Source: Rhodovulum adriaticum
GTDB lineage: Bacteria > Pseudomonadota > Alphaproteobacteria > Rhodobacterales > Rhodobacteraceae
Direction: 5' to 3'
Length of the DNA: 64,000 nucleotides
Assembly: GCF_004345735.1 (NCBI RefSeq)
Contig: NZ_SLXL01000001.1
Location: forward strand, 1 to 64,000
A model generated the notes under the pieces. That model ran no database searches. It was not told the DNA's origin and was given only the letters and a program-made list of their open reading frames with translations. This document shows, piece after piece, positions 27,471 through 35,497 of the stretch; the stretch's first letter is position 1; every line of letters begins with the position of its first letter. The translations under genes were made by a program, and so were the position numbers.

Positions 27471-27839
27471 TCAGAAATGCGACTTGGGCTCGTCCGGCTT
27501 GCCCGCGGCCAGCGCCAGCAGGCCACCCACCAGGCAAAAGCCGATGGGGAACATCGTGAAAACGTTGAACCCGAACCCGTGATACATCAGCGCCGCGGAC
27601 ACCAGCAGCAGCAGCCCGCCCCACAGGGCGCGGACCTTGGCCATCGCGCCCCCGGCAATCGCCAGCAGCGGCGCCAGAAAGCTGGTGATCCGGATCAGTT
27701 GTTCGTCATCGACCGGCCCGAACAGGTCGCCCACCTCGGCATAGTTGCGCACGACCTCGGTATAGCCGTAGCCAAAGAACCCGATGATCATGGCGACCAG
27801 CCCGCCGATGATCCCCAGCATCAATGCTGCGTTCCGCAT
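27471..27839 (-). CDS. Four-helix membrane protein of unknown function
   Basis: A 122-residue protein with about four hydrophobic segments: LMLGIIGGLVAMIIGFFG, ITSFLAPLLAIAGGAM, LWGGLLLLVSAALMYHGFG and PIGFCLVGGLLALAAG. Between helices one and two is an acidic loop (EVGDLFGPVDDEQLI). I do not recognise the family. A three-hairpin 3' element follows immediately. The DUF3775 gene lies 21 bases upstream in the same direction. Confidence 0.8.
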   Translation of the reverse strand: MRNAALMLGIIGGLVAMIIGFFGYGYTEVVRNYAEVGDLFGPVDDEQLIRITSFLAPLLAIAGGAMAKVRALWGGLLLLVSAALMYHGFGFNVFTMFPIGFCLVGGLLALAAGKPDEPKSHF

Positions 27840-27860
27840 GTGACTGCCCCTTGATGCCCC

Positions 27861-28190
27861 TCAGCGGTCGAAGAAATCCTCTTCGACATCCGACGGGCTG
27901 ATGCCGATCGCTTCCAGCCCCGCCTCCAGGTAATCCGCGAACAGCGGCATGCCGACCAGATAGTTTTCGGTCGGCGCCGTCGCTTCCGCCTTGGCGGTGG
28001 CGATGGCCTCTTCCAGGTCGTCTGCATCGAACGTGTCCCGCCCGATCCAGGTCAACGCGACCAGGCTGGCCTTTTCGTCCTCGTTCATCGCCGCGATGAA
28101 GGCGCGCAATTCGGCCTCTGCCATGGCCTTTTCACGGGCCTGGAAGATGACCTGAACCACCTTGCGCGGGCTGATCTGCAACTCGTCCAT
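27861..28190 (-). CDS. DUF3775-family protein
   Basis: A 109-residue acidic, helical soluble protein resembling DUF3775: MDELQISPRKVVQVIFQARE at the start, then DEKASLVALTWIGRDTFD and a final ENYLVGMPLFADYLEAGLEA. The function of the family is unknown. The ATG at 28190 follows GAGGAG; the upstream frame has no support. It may be co-transcribed with the membrane protein downstream and lies 60 bases after the RpoE-type operon. Confidence 0.82.
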   Translation of the reverse strand: MDELQISPRKVVQVIFQAREKAMAEAELRAFIAAMNEDEKASLVALTWIGRDTFDADDLEEAIATAKAEATAPTENYLVGMPLFADYLEAGLEAIGISPSDVEEDFFDR

Positions 28191-28250
28191 TTTGCCTCCT
28201 CCGAACGGGCGCCCAGTGTCGCGCGCGCCCGCCGGATGCACAAGCCCCTG

Positions 28251-28994
28251 TCAGCGCTTCTTCGGTGCGAAAAGCGGGTAATACAGCCCCTCGGGCAGGA
28301 ACTGCGACAGGCGGAACAACCACGAAAACAGCAGCGGGAAGCTGCGGGCAAACCCGTCGGACATCATGTGCTCGACGATCTCGCGCGCGGCGGCCTCGGG
28401 CTCCTTGATGAAGGGCATGTCGAAATCGTTCTTGTCGGTCAGCCGCGTGCGGACAAAGCCGGGGTTGACCAGCTGCACCTTTACGCCGGTGCCGCGCAGG
28501 TCGGCGTGCAGGCTTTCGGCCAGCGACATCACCCCCGCCTTGGAGGCGCAGTAACCAACCGCGCCGGGCAACCCGCGGAAACCCGACAGGCTGCCGGTCA
28601 TCACGATGTGGCCCGCGTCGCGTTCCACGAAATAGGGCACCACCTGCCCCAGAACCCGCGCCGCGCCGGTAAAGTTGATGTCGCACATCGCCTCTACCTG
28701 CTCGGCATTCCAGTCCTGCGCCGATTGCGGCCAGTAGACCCCGGCCAGGAACACCATGCCGTCGATCTGGCCCACCTGTTCGAACGCGGCCTTGACCGAG
28801 GCGCTGTCGGACACGTCCATCGCGACCACGTCGGCCCTGCGCGGCAGCGCCTCGGCCAGTTCTTCCAGGCGCTCTGTGCTCCGCGCGCTCAACACCAGTT
28901 GCGCGCCCATCGTCGCCAGACGCTCGGCCACGGCCCGGCCCAGGCCCTCGCTTGCTCCAACGATCCAGTAGCGTTTGCCGATCAGTTCCGTCAC
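28251..28994 (-). CDS. Short-chain dehydrogenase/reductase
   Basis: A 247-residue classical SDR. The cofactor motif is GASEGLGR at 14-21, the catalytic Ser is in TGSLSG and the Tyr/Lys are in YCASK; NPGFVRT follows. The C-terminus carries a hydrophobic helix (FPLLFSWLFRLSQFLPEGL), suggesting membrane association. It overlaps the DUF3833 stop by four bases (ATGA) and is the last gene of the five-gene unit facing rpoE. As I recall, Rhodobacter sphaeroides has the same order (RSP_1087-1091), needed for full singlet-oxygen response. Confidence 0.92.
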   Translation of the reverse strand: MTELIGKRYWIVGASEGLGRAVAERLATMGAQLVLSARSTERLEELAEALPRRADVVAMDVSDSASVKAAFEQVGQIDGMVFLAGVYWPQSAQDWNAEQVEAMCDINFTGAARVLGQVVPYFVERDAGHIVMTGSLSGFRGLPGAVGYCASKAGVMSLAESLHADLRGTGVKVQLVNPGFVRTRLTDKNDFDMPFIKEPEAAAREIVEHMMSDGFARSFPLLFSWLFRLSQFLPEGLYYPLFAPKKR

Positions 28995-29554
28995 GCCGCC
29001 TCCTTCGGGCGCATGGTCGCGACCAGCTCGGCGACGGGAATGCCGAACTTGCGGAACTGGCTACGATTCATGATCGCCCCGTTTTCCATCAGATACATCC
29101 AGTCAATGGCATCCAGCACATGTCCGCCCGAATCCTCGGGCAGCCGGATGCGATAGCGCAGATGTACCCCCGATCCTTTCTGCATACCATGTCCGGACCC
29201 CACCAAATCGGGGGCCTCGGCCGTGATCGCCCCATCATTTCCCAGTTTGAAGGTCCAACTGCGGCTTTGGGTAGCACCGCTGTCATAGCGGAATTCCTCG
29301 GTCATCACGCCGGTATTGCCGTCCCAGCGGGCCTCCATGTCCGCCACGAATCGCGAGGTCACGCGCCCCGTGGGGCCGTAGATCACGCCCTCGCACAGGA
29401 TCGGGCCGTTCAGGTGGCGCGGCAGGTCGAATTCGGGGCCCTTTCCGGCGTAATCCCCGGCGGTTTGCGCGCGAAAGCTCAGCCGGCTGCCCTTCAGCCA
29501 GACCAGCGCCATAACCGCCAGCGCGCCCAGCACGAATGCAACGATGAATGTCAT
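28991..29554 (-). CDS. DUF3833-family membrane-anchored protein
   Basis: A 187-residue protein with one N-terminal hydrophobic helix (TFIVAFVLGALAVMALVWL) and a beta-rich domain of DUF3833 type (GPILCEGVIYGPTGRVTSRF, LDAIDWMYLMENGAIMNRSQ). The fold suggests a lipid- or ligand-binding barrel, which is inference; no activity is known. It overlaps both neighbours by four bases, so its synthesis is coupled to theirs. The cysteine at residue 54 is not in a lipobox. Confidence 0.85.
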   Translation of the reverse strand: MTFIVAFVLGALAVMALVWLKGSRLSFRAQTAGDYAGKGPEFDLPRHLNGPILCEGVIYGPTGRVTSRFVADMEARWDGNTGVMTEEFRYDSGATQSRSWTFKLGNDGAITAEAPDLVGSGHGMQKGSGVHLRYRIRLPEDSGGHVLDAIDWMYLMENGAIMNRSQFRKFGIPVAELVATMRPKEAA

Positions 29555-30783
29555 CCCGTTTCCTCCCTTTTCAGCGGCACCGCGGCCAGCAGTGCGATCC
29601 CCATCAGTTTCAGGGCGCAGGGCACCAGCGCGTACAGAACGCCCAGCATGACCAGCGCAGATGCGTCGTTTTCGGCCCCCGCGCGGAATCCGGCGGCCTC
29701 CAGCAGCGGAAGTAGCGTGACCGCGGCAAAAGCCAGCGTGAATTTCGACACGAAGGACCACAGCCCAAAGGCCTGCCCCGCATTGGGCGCGATCTGCGCC
29801 ATGCGCCCGGCGAAAATCGCGGGCAACAACGTCATGTCCGCCCCCAACGCCGCGCCAGAGGCCAGGCAGATGACCGCAAAGGGCACCAGATCGCCCGCCC
29901 CCAGCGTCGCGGCAAAGCCAAAGGCCACGATGGACAGCACCATGCCCGACAGCAGCGTGCGCTTGGCCCCCAAGCGCTGCGCCAGCCGCCCCCACAGCGG
30001 GGCCGAGGCCGCCGCAGCGAGGAAGAACAGCAGCAACAGCGGCCCCTCCCACCCCGGCGCGGCCAGGCGGCTTTCGACAAAGAACAGGAACAGGGTCGAG
30101 GTTACGGCCACCGGCGTCGCGTTCAGCAGCGCCACCAGCAACAGCCGCCGTGCAATGGGATCGGCCAGCACCGCGCGCAGGTTCGACGGCTCTGGCGCGC
30201 GGGCCATGCCCCATTCGCGCCGCATCGCCCAGACCGCCAGCAGGGCCAGCCCGACAAACCCCACCGCAAAGGCGGCAAAAGGCGCCTCGCTGACCGCGAC
30301 CAGCGCGGTTGGCGCCACGGCCGCCGCGCTGACGCCCAGCAGCGCCCCGGTTTCCCGCCAGGCGGCCAGCCGGACATGCCCGCCCCGCCCCATCCGCGCG
30401 GCGCGTGCCACGCCCTGCGCGTAAAAGGTGATGGTCAGGAAACTGAACGCGGTGAACAGCCCCGTCAGCGTCAGCCCGAACCACAGCAGCGGCGCCACCG
30501 GCGGCGTGACGGCAAAAAGCGCCACCATGGAGACCGCCAGCAGCGCCACGCCAAATCCGACCGCCAGCCCACGCACCCGGCGCAGCCGTTCCGACAGCCA
30601 GCCAAGGGCGGGATCCTGCACCACGTCGAACAGCCGCAGCCCGAACAGCACCGCGCCCAGGGCGGCCAGGCTGACGCCATATTCATCGACATAGAATTTC
30701 GGCGCGTGGATATAGATCGGCAGCCCCGCCGAGGCCAACAGCGCCGCGAACAGCGCATAGCCGGGCAGCGGGGCTGTGGCCAT
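29551..30783 (-). CDS. MFS/GPH-type transporter
   Basis: A 410-residue, twelve-helix permease of the sugar/cation symporter-like MFS branch (MelB type). Features are LFDVVQDPALGWLSERLRR in loop 2-3 (Asp and Arg typical of the family), two pseudo-symmetric halves and a central loop around RREWGMARAPEP. The ATG at 30783 shares its A with the DUF1365 stop; a TTG one codon earlier is less likely. In this operon it probably moves a lipid-related or oxidised compound (inference), not a sugar. Confidence 0.88.
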   Translation of the reverse strand: MATAPLPGYALFAALLASAGLPIYIHAPKFYVDEYGVSLAALGAVLFGLRLFDVVQDPALGWLSERLRRVRGLAVGFGVALLAVSMVALFAVTPPVAPLLWFGLTLTGLFTAFSFLTITFYAQGVARAARMGRGGHVRLAAWRETGALLGVSAAAVAPTALVAVSEAPFAAFAVGFVGLALLAVWAMRREWGMARAPEPSNLRAVLADPIARRLLLVALLNATPVAVTSTLFLFFVESRLAAPGWEGPLLLLFFLAAAASAPLWGRLAQRLGAKRTLLSGMVLSIVAFGFAATLGAGDLVPFAVICLASGAALGADMTLLPAIFAGRMAQIAPNAGQAFGLWSFVSKFTLAFAAVTLLPLLEAAGFRAGAENDASALVMLGVLYALVPCALKLMGIALLAAVPLKREETG

Positions 30784-31547
30784 CAACTGACCTCTTCGGT
30801 CGGCGGCTCGGGCCGCTTGCGATAGCCGGCGCGTTTCAGGAACAGCACCAGCGCGTGCCAGTGGATCAGCGCCAGCACCCGCCGCGAACCAAAGGGCCGG
30901 CGCAGCATCCCGCGCAGGATCGCCCCGTCGGTCAGCGGCTTGCGCGGGCCGGTCAGCGTTGCATAAAGCCCCAGTTCTTCATCGGCCGAATAGTCGATCC
31001 AGATCCCGATCTTGTCCGGCCGAATGTCAAAGCGGAACCGATATCCCCCCTCGATCGGCAGGAAGGGGGAGACATGGAAGATCTTGACCGCGGTCAGGAT
31101 GTCGCTGGACTCGATCGGGCGCTGGTCGGGGTGGTGGCACAGATAGGAATGCCGGTCGCCCCAGGGGTTGTTCACCTCGGCGATCACGACGCGCAGGGTG
31201 TCGTCCTTGCCGTAGCACAGCCAGAAGCTGACCGGGTTGAATTCATGCCCCATCACACGCGGTATGGTCAGCAACTCGATCCGGCCCTTGACCGCGAATA
31301 GGTCATGGGCGGCCAGTACCTCGCGCACCCATTCCGCGCCGCGCCCCTCGCCATACGGCCCGCCATGGTCGCGGTCCCAGACCGACATCCAGTTCTTTTC
31401 GTTCAGCGAAAACCGGCCGGGCATCTTCAGCCCCTCGGCCTCGGGCTGGTACAGGACGTAATCGACCGTGTGCCGCAGCTTGTGTTTCACCTTGCCGCGG
31501 CGCTGGTGAAAGGTCGTGCCCTTCACATGTTCGACGATTGCATTCAT
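30783..31547 (-). CDS. DUF1365-family protein
   Basis: A 254-residue cytoplasmic protein of family DUF1365 (COG3496). Signatures are FSLNEKNWMSVWDRDHGG, PRVMGHEFNPVSFWLCY and EVNNPWGDRHSYL. The family nearly always sits beside an FAD amine-oxidase-like protein and often a cyclopropane-fatty-acid synthase, so a role in fatty-acyl modification of phospholipids is assumed. Starts inside the end of the FAD gene (ATGA). Confidence 0.9.
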   Translation of the reverse strand: MNAIVEHVKGTTFHQRRGKVKHKLRHTVDYVLYQPEAEGLKMPGRFSLNEKNWMSVWDRDHGGPYGEGRGAEWVREVLAAHDLFAVKGRIELLTIPRVMGHEFNPVSFWLCYGKDDTLRVVIAEVNNPWGDRHSYLCHHPDQRPIESSDILTAVKIFHVSPFLPIEGGYRFRFDIRPDKIGIWIDYSADEELGLYATLTGPRKPLTDGAILRGMLRRPFGSRRVLALIHWHALVLFLKRAGYRKRPEPPTEEVS

Positions 31548-32845
31548 GCCGCCACCGTTTCGGGCTGACGCTGCCGCATGGCCTCGACCACGTCGACGGC
31601 GCTGGCCAGCCCGTCCTCATGGAATCCGTTCTTCATCCACGCGCCGCAGACCCAGGTGCGGTTCGCCCCGTTCATCGCGCGCAGCGTTTCCTGCGCCTGC
31701 AACGCCGGGCCGTCATAGACCGGATGGCGGAAGGTCACCGTGTCATAGATCAAGTCTTCGCGGATCGGACGTTGGGCGTTGAGCGTGACGAACATCGGGT
31801 CGCTTTCGGGGATCGGCTGCAGCGAGTTCATCCAGTAGGTCAGGTCGATCCGATCGCTGTGCTTGCCGGTTTCCTCGGTATAGTTCCAGCTGGCCCAGGC
31901 GGCGCGGCGTTTGGGCATCAGCGCCGTGTCGGCATGCAGCACGGCCTGGTTGGGCTGATAGCGCACCGCGCCCAGAGCGGCGCGTTCCTCGGGCGTGGCA
32001 TCGGACAGCAGCGCCAGCGTATCATCGGAATGGGTGGCAAGGATCACCTCGTCGAACCGTTCCCACTCGCCCCCCTGGGCGCGGACCTCTGCCCCGCCTT
32101 GCACGCGGCGCACACCCTGAACCGGGGCCGACAGGCGGATATCTGCGCCCTTGGCGCGCAAAGCGGCCTCGACCCGGCGGACATATTCGACCGACCCGCC
32201 CTTGACCGTGTACCACTGGTGCTGGCCCTTGTGCGACAACAGCGCGTGGTTCTGGAAAAACCGGATCATCGCATGGGCCGGGAAATCCAGGATGCCCTTG
32301 GACGGCGTGGACCAGATCGCCCCCGACAGCGGCAGCAGATAGCGGTCGCGGAACCAGTCGCCGGTGCCCAGTTCGGCCAGGAACTCGCCGATGGTGGCGC
32401 CGGGCATGCGGTCGGCCACGCTCAGCGCCTGCGCGTTGAATTTCAGCACGTCGCGCAACATACCCAGGAATTTCGGGCTCAGCGCGTTGGACGGCTGGGC
32501 GAAAACCGCGCGCAGGTTCTTCAGCCCGTATTCAAAGGCGCCACCGTCCAGCGAGGCGCCAAAGCTCATGTCCGATTTCGCGACCGGCACGTCCAGATCG
32601 CCGAACAGGCGGGTCATGTGCGGGTAGTTGACGTAGTTGAACACGATAAAGCCGGTATCGACCGGCTGATCGCCGTTCTTGCCCGCGATCACCGTGCGGG
32701 CATGGCCGCCCAGCCGGTTTTCGGCCTCAAACAGCGTGACATGGGTGTCTTTCCCCAACAGATGCGCGGCCCCCAGGCCGGAAATCCCCGCACCGATGAC
32801 GGCGATGCGCCGGGGGGCGGCGCCCGCTGCGGTTTCGAATGGCAT
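31544..32845 (-). CDS. FAD-dependent oxidoreductase (COG2907 type)
   Basis: A 433-residue flavoprotein. The dinucleotide motif is IAVIGAGISGLGAAHLL at 14-30, followed by FEAENRLGGHARTV. A C-terminal FAD-contact region is seen in WVCGAWMKNGFHEDGL. Related to amine oxidases/desaturases and always paired with DUF1365. It is the promoter-proximal gene of the coupled five-gene operon. An RpoE-type promoter lies about 60-90 bases upstream. Likely acts on membrane acyl chains damaged by or protecting against singlet oxygen (inference from the Rhodobacter system). Confidence 0.9.
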   Translation of the reverse strand: MPFETAAGAAPRRIAVIGAGISGLGAAHLLGKDTHVTLFEAENRLGGHARTVIAGKNGDQPVDTGFIVFNYVNYPHMTRLFGDLDVPVAKSDMSFGASLDGGAFEYGLKNLRAVFAQPSNALSPKFLGMLRDVLKFNAQALSVADRMPGATIGEFLAELGTGDWFRDRYLLPLSGAIWSTPSKGILDFPAHAMIRFFQNHALLSHKGQHQWYTVKGGSVEYVRRVEAALRAKGADIRLSAPVQGVRRVQGGAEVRAQGGEWERFDEVILATHSDDTLALLSDATPEERAALGAVRYQPNQAVLHADTALMPKRRAAWASWNYTEETGKHSDRIDLTYWMNSLQPIPESDPMFVTLNAQRPIREDLIYDTVTFRHPVYDGPALQAQETLRAMNGANRTWVCGAWMKNGFHEDGLASAVDVVEAMRQRQPETVAA

Positions 32846-32902
32846 ATGTCCCTGCTCCTGCTCTGTCTGCCGCTGGCAAATCGGTTTGTTGTCCGCGCGA
32901 TC

Positions 32903-32932
32903 CTAGTAGGTAGGTGCCCGCGCCGAAGATCA
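32903..32932 (-). promoter_or_regulatory. RpoE-type promoter of the FAD operon
   Basis: Minus strand TGATCT (32932-32927), 18-base spacer, TACTAG (32908-32903). It mirrors the plus-strand promoter at 32947-32976 in -35 sequence and spacing, and matches the Rhodobacter RpoE pattern TGATC...TA as I recall it. Confidence 0.6.
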
Positions 32933-32946
32933 AAGAACAAAAATGG

Positions 32947-32976
32947 TGATCCAATCCCCGACCTGCTGCGTATCAC
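32947..32976 (+). promoter_or_regulatory. RpoE-type autoregulatory promoter of rpoE-chrR
   Basis: TGATCC (32947-32952), 18-base spacer, TATCAC (32971-32976). The -35 is the textbook RpoE element of R. sphaeroides. The two divergent -35 elements lie only 14 bases apart. Confidence 0.62.
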
Positions 32977-33049
32977 GGTCATGTTAAACGGGCCACATGC
33001 CGTCGAGAAATCGGATGCAGTCCTTGTGGGGCGGGATTATCCTGTTCCC

Positions 33050-33631
33050 ATGGCGCAGAACGAACCCCCGAAGGCACCGCCCGTGAAAGAGGAAACGACG
33101 CCCGAAGCGCACTGGGTCAATCTGGTGCAGGCCGTCAAGACCCGCAAGGACCAGCGGGCCTTTGCCAGCCTGTTCGCCCACTTCGCCCCGCGCGTAAAGG
33201 CGTTTCTGATGAAATCGGGGGCCGACCCGGCCCTCGCCGAGGAGGTGGCACAGGACGTGATGGCAACGCTTTGGCACAAGGCGCACATGTTCGATCCCGA
33301 ACGGGCCAGCGTGGCGACATGGATCTTTACCATCGCCCGCAACCGGCGGATCGACGTGCTGCGCAAGAGCCGGCGACCGGAACCCGAGGATCTACCATGG
33401 GGGCCGGAACACGAACCCGATCAGGCCGACACCATCGCGCTGCAACAGGAAAGCGAACAACTGGGCAAGGCGCTGGCCGCCCTGCCCGAAAACCAGCGCG
33501 TGCTGATCGAACGGGCCTATTTCGGCGAGTTTTCGCATAGCGAGATTGCCGCCGAAACGGGCCTGCCGCTGGGCACGATCAAATCGCGGATACGGCTGGC
33601 CCTGGAACGCCTGCGCCAAGAAATGAACTGA
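33050..33631 (+). CDS. rpoE: ECF sigma factor RpoE (ECF11 type)
   Basis: A 193-residue sigma factor that drives the singlet-oxygen stress regulon. Region 2 spans FASLFAHFAPRVKAFLM to TWIFTIARNRRIDVLRKSRR, and region 4 spans LPENQRVLIERAYFGEFSH to KSRIRLALERLRQEM. The ATG at 33050 has only a poor ribosome site; an in-frame ATG at 32981 would start almost at the predicted transcript start. Directly followed by chrR, its anti-sigma factor. Regulation is by ChrR release and its own RpoE-type promoter. Confidence 0.95.
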   Translation: MAQNEPPKAPPVKEETTPEAHWVNLVQAVKTRKDQRAFASLFAHFAPRVKAFLMKSGADPALAEEVAQDVMATLWHKAHMFDPERASVATWIFTIARNRRIDVLRKSRRPEPEDLPWGPEHEPDQADTIALQQESEQLGKALAALPENQRVLIERAYFGEFSHSEIAAETGLPLGTIKSRIRLALERLRQEMN

Positions 33632-33634
33632 AAG

Positions 33635-34303
33635 ATGACGATGACCATGAAGATCAAGCATCACCTGACCGACGAGCTGCTGATGGCCTATGCCGCGGGT
33701 TCTCTGCCCGAGGCCTTCAGCCTGGTCGTCGCAACCCATGTGTCCATGTGCGACGAGTGCCGCGCCCGCCTGGCCGAGTATGAGGCCGTCGGCGGTGCGG
33801 TGCTGGAGGATACCGGCACTCCCGAGATGGATGCCGGCAGCCTGGAGGCCACGCTGCGCCTGATCGGCGAGATGCGCGAGGCCGAAGAGGCCGAAACCGC
33901 CGCCCCCGCCCCGCAGGCATCGGGCCTGTTCCCGCAGCCGCTGCGCGACTATGTCGGCGGCGATCTGGACGCGGTGGAATGGCGGTCGGTCGGGGGCAAG
34001 GTGCGCCAGGCGGTTCTGCCCACCGACAAGGGCGCCGCGGCCCGGCTGCTGTATATTCCCGCGGGCGCGGCGATGCCCGATCACGGCCATTCCGGCATGG
34101 AACTGACCATGGTGCTGCAAGGCGCGTTCGAGGATGCGGACGGCTATTTCGGCCGCGGCGATGTCGAGGTCGCGGGCGAAGAGATGGAACATACCCCCGT
34201 CGCCGCCCCCGGCGCCGATTGCGTATGCCTGGTGGCGACCGACGCGCCGCTGAAATTCAGCGGGTTCCTGCCGCGCATGGCGCAGCCCTTCATCGGGATC
34301 TGA
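33635..34303 (+). CDS. chrR: Zinc anti-sigma factor ChrR
   Basis: A 222-residue cytoplasmic anti-sigma factor. The N-terminal zinc domain has His10, His35, Cys39 and Cys42 (HVSMCDEC), equivalent to H6/H31/C35/C38 of R. sphaeroides ChrR. The C-terminal cupin has DHGHSGMELTMVLQG and EHTP, the second metal site. ATGs at 33635, 33641 and 33647 are all possible; alignment with R. sphaeroides favours 33647. Only three bases separate it from rpoE, so the pair is made together. Singlet oxygen triggers ChrR loss and frees RpoE (known for the family). Confidence 0.96.
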   Translation: MTMTMKIKHHLTDELLMAYAAGSLPEAFSLVVATHVSMCDECRARLAEYEAVGGAVLEDTGTPEMDAGSLEATLRLIGEMREAEEAETAAPAPQASGLFPQPLRDYVGGDLDAVEWRSVGGKVRQAVLPTDKGAAARLLYIPAGAAMPDHGHSGMELTMVLQGAFEDADGYFGRGDVEVAGEEMEHTPVAAPGADCVCLVATDAPLKFSGFLPRMAQPFIGI

Positions 34304-34309
34304 TCGGGG

Positions 34310-35497
34310 TCAGGGTCTGGGTTTGCCCAGGGCAACGACCTTGGCCTCGTCCGCCGCCAGATCCTCGAAATCGAAATTGTCCAGCCGCGCGGCCCGCTTG
34401 CCCGCGCGTTCGGCGGCGGTACCAATCCCGTCCAGATCGGCGCGTGCCTGGTTGAAATGGGTGTTCAGCTTGTCCACCCGTTCGACCACCAGTTCCACAT
34501 CCCGGTGCAGCAGTTTCAGCGTCTTGCGGATCGCGCCCGCCTGTTCGCGCATCCGGGCGTCCTTCAGGATCGCGCGCATCGTGTTCAGCGTCGCCATGCA
34601 GGTGGTGGGCGACACGATCCAGACCCGCGCGGCAAACCCCTCGCGCACCAGTTCGGGGAAATTGGCGTGCAGTTCGGCATAGACCGCCTCGGACGGCAGG
34701 AACATCAGCGCGCCGTCGGCGGTTTCGCCCTCAAGGATATACTTCTCGGAAATCGCCTTGATATGGGTGCGGACAGAGGTGCGCAGTTGTTTCGCGGCCT
34801 CGTTCAGTTCCCATTGGGTGTCAGCCCGGCGCAGGGCCTCGTAGGCCTCCAGCGGAAACTTCGAATCGATCACGATCGGCCCCGGCGGATTGGGCAGGTG
34901 GATCAGGCAATCGGCCCGCTTGCCATTCGACAGCGTGACCTGCATCCCGTAGCTGTCCGCGGGCAGCGCCTTGGCCACGATGTCGTGCAACTGGATCTCG
35001 CCAAAGGCACCGCGGGTCTGCTTGTTCGACAGAATATCCTGCAACGACAGCACGTCGCCCGACAGTTTTTCGATATTGGCCTGCGCCTTGTCGATGGTGG
35101 CCAGCCGCTGCTGCAACTCGCCGAGGGAATGCGCCGTGCGGCGCGAGGCACCTTGCAGGTTCTGGTTCATCTGCTCGCTGACCTGGCCCAGCCGGGCCTC
35201 CATCAGCTTCAGCATGTTCGCCTGGCTGGCCGATTGCGCCTCTGCGACATGGGTCAGGCCACCGGCCAGCTTGTGCTGACCGTCGCCCAGCGCCTCTACC
35301 CGGCGGGCCAGTTGATCCATCTGGTAGATCAGCGGTTCCGCCAACTGCGCAGACCGTCCGGCCCGGCGCACGGCAAGGAACAGCAGGACCAGCACCAGCA
35401 AGACCAGCGCAGCCGCGCCCCCGGCGGCCAGAACCTGCGGATCGGTCCATTGATAGACCCTGTCGCCTATGACGATCTGTTCCCCGATCTGAATCAT
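34310..35497 (-). CDS. rmuC: RmuC-family protein
   Basis: A 395-residue protein: one N-terminal membrane helix ([15 protein letters not shown]), a coiled-coil stretch (about 50-160), and the RmuC nuclease-like domain with [17 protein letters not shown] and [12 protein letters not shown] (PD-(D/E)XK-type DSK). In E. coli loss of RmuC raises inversion between short repeats. The ATG at 35497 overlaps the mutL stop by four bases; the long upstream frame lies inside mutL. Probably made with MutL, suggesting a shared genome-stability role. Confidence 0.92.
   Translation of the reverse strand: MIQIGEQIVIGDRVYQWTDPQVLAAGGAAALVLLVLVLLFLAVRRAGRSAQLAEPLIYQMDQLARRVEALGDGQHKLAGGLTHVAEAQSASQANMLKLMEARLGQVSEQMNQNLQGASRRTAHSLGELQQRLATIDKAQANIEKLSGDVLSLQDILSNKQTRGAFGEIQLHDIVAKALPADSYGMQVTLSNGKRADCLIHLPNPPGPIVIDSKFPLEAYEALRRADTQWELNEAAKQLRTSVRTHIKAISEKYILEGETADGALMFLPSEAVYAELHANFPELVREGFAARVWIVSPTTCMATLNTMRAILKDARMREQAGAIRKTLKLLHRDVELVVERVDKLNTHFNQARADLDGIGTAAERAGKRAARLDNFDFEDLAADEAKVVALGKPRP

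Noticed and set aside
31538-33631. One long plus-strand protein ending in the RpoE sequence
   Set aside because: The first 500 codons are antisense to the FAD gene and only the last 193 belong to rpoE; the junction crosses both promoters.
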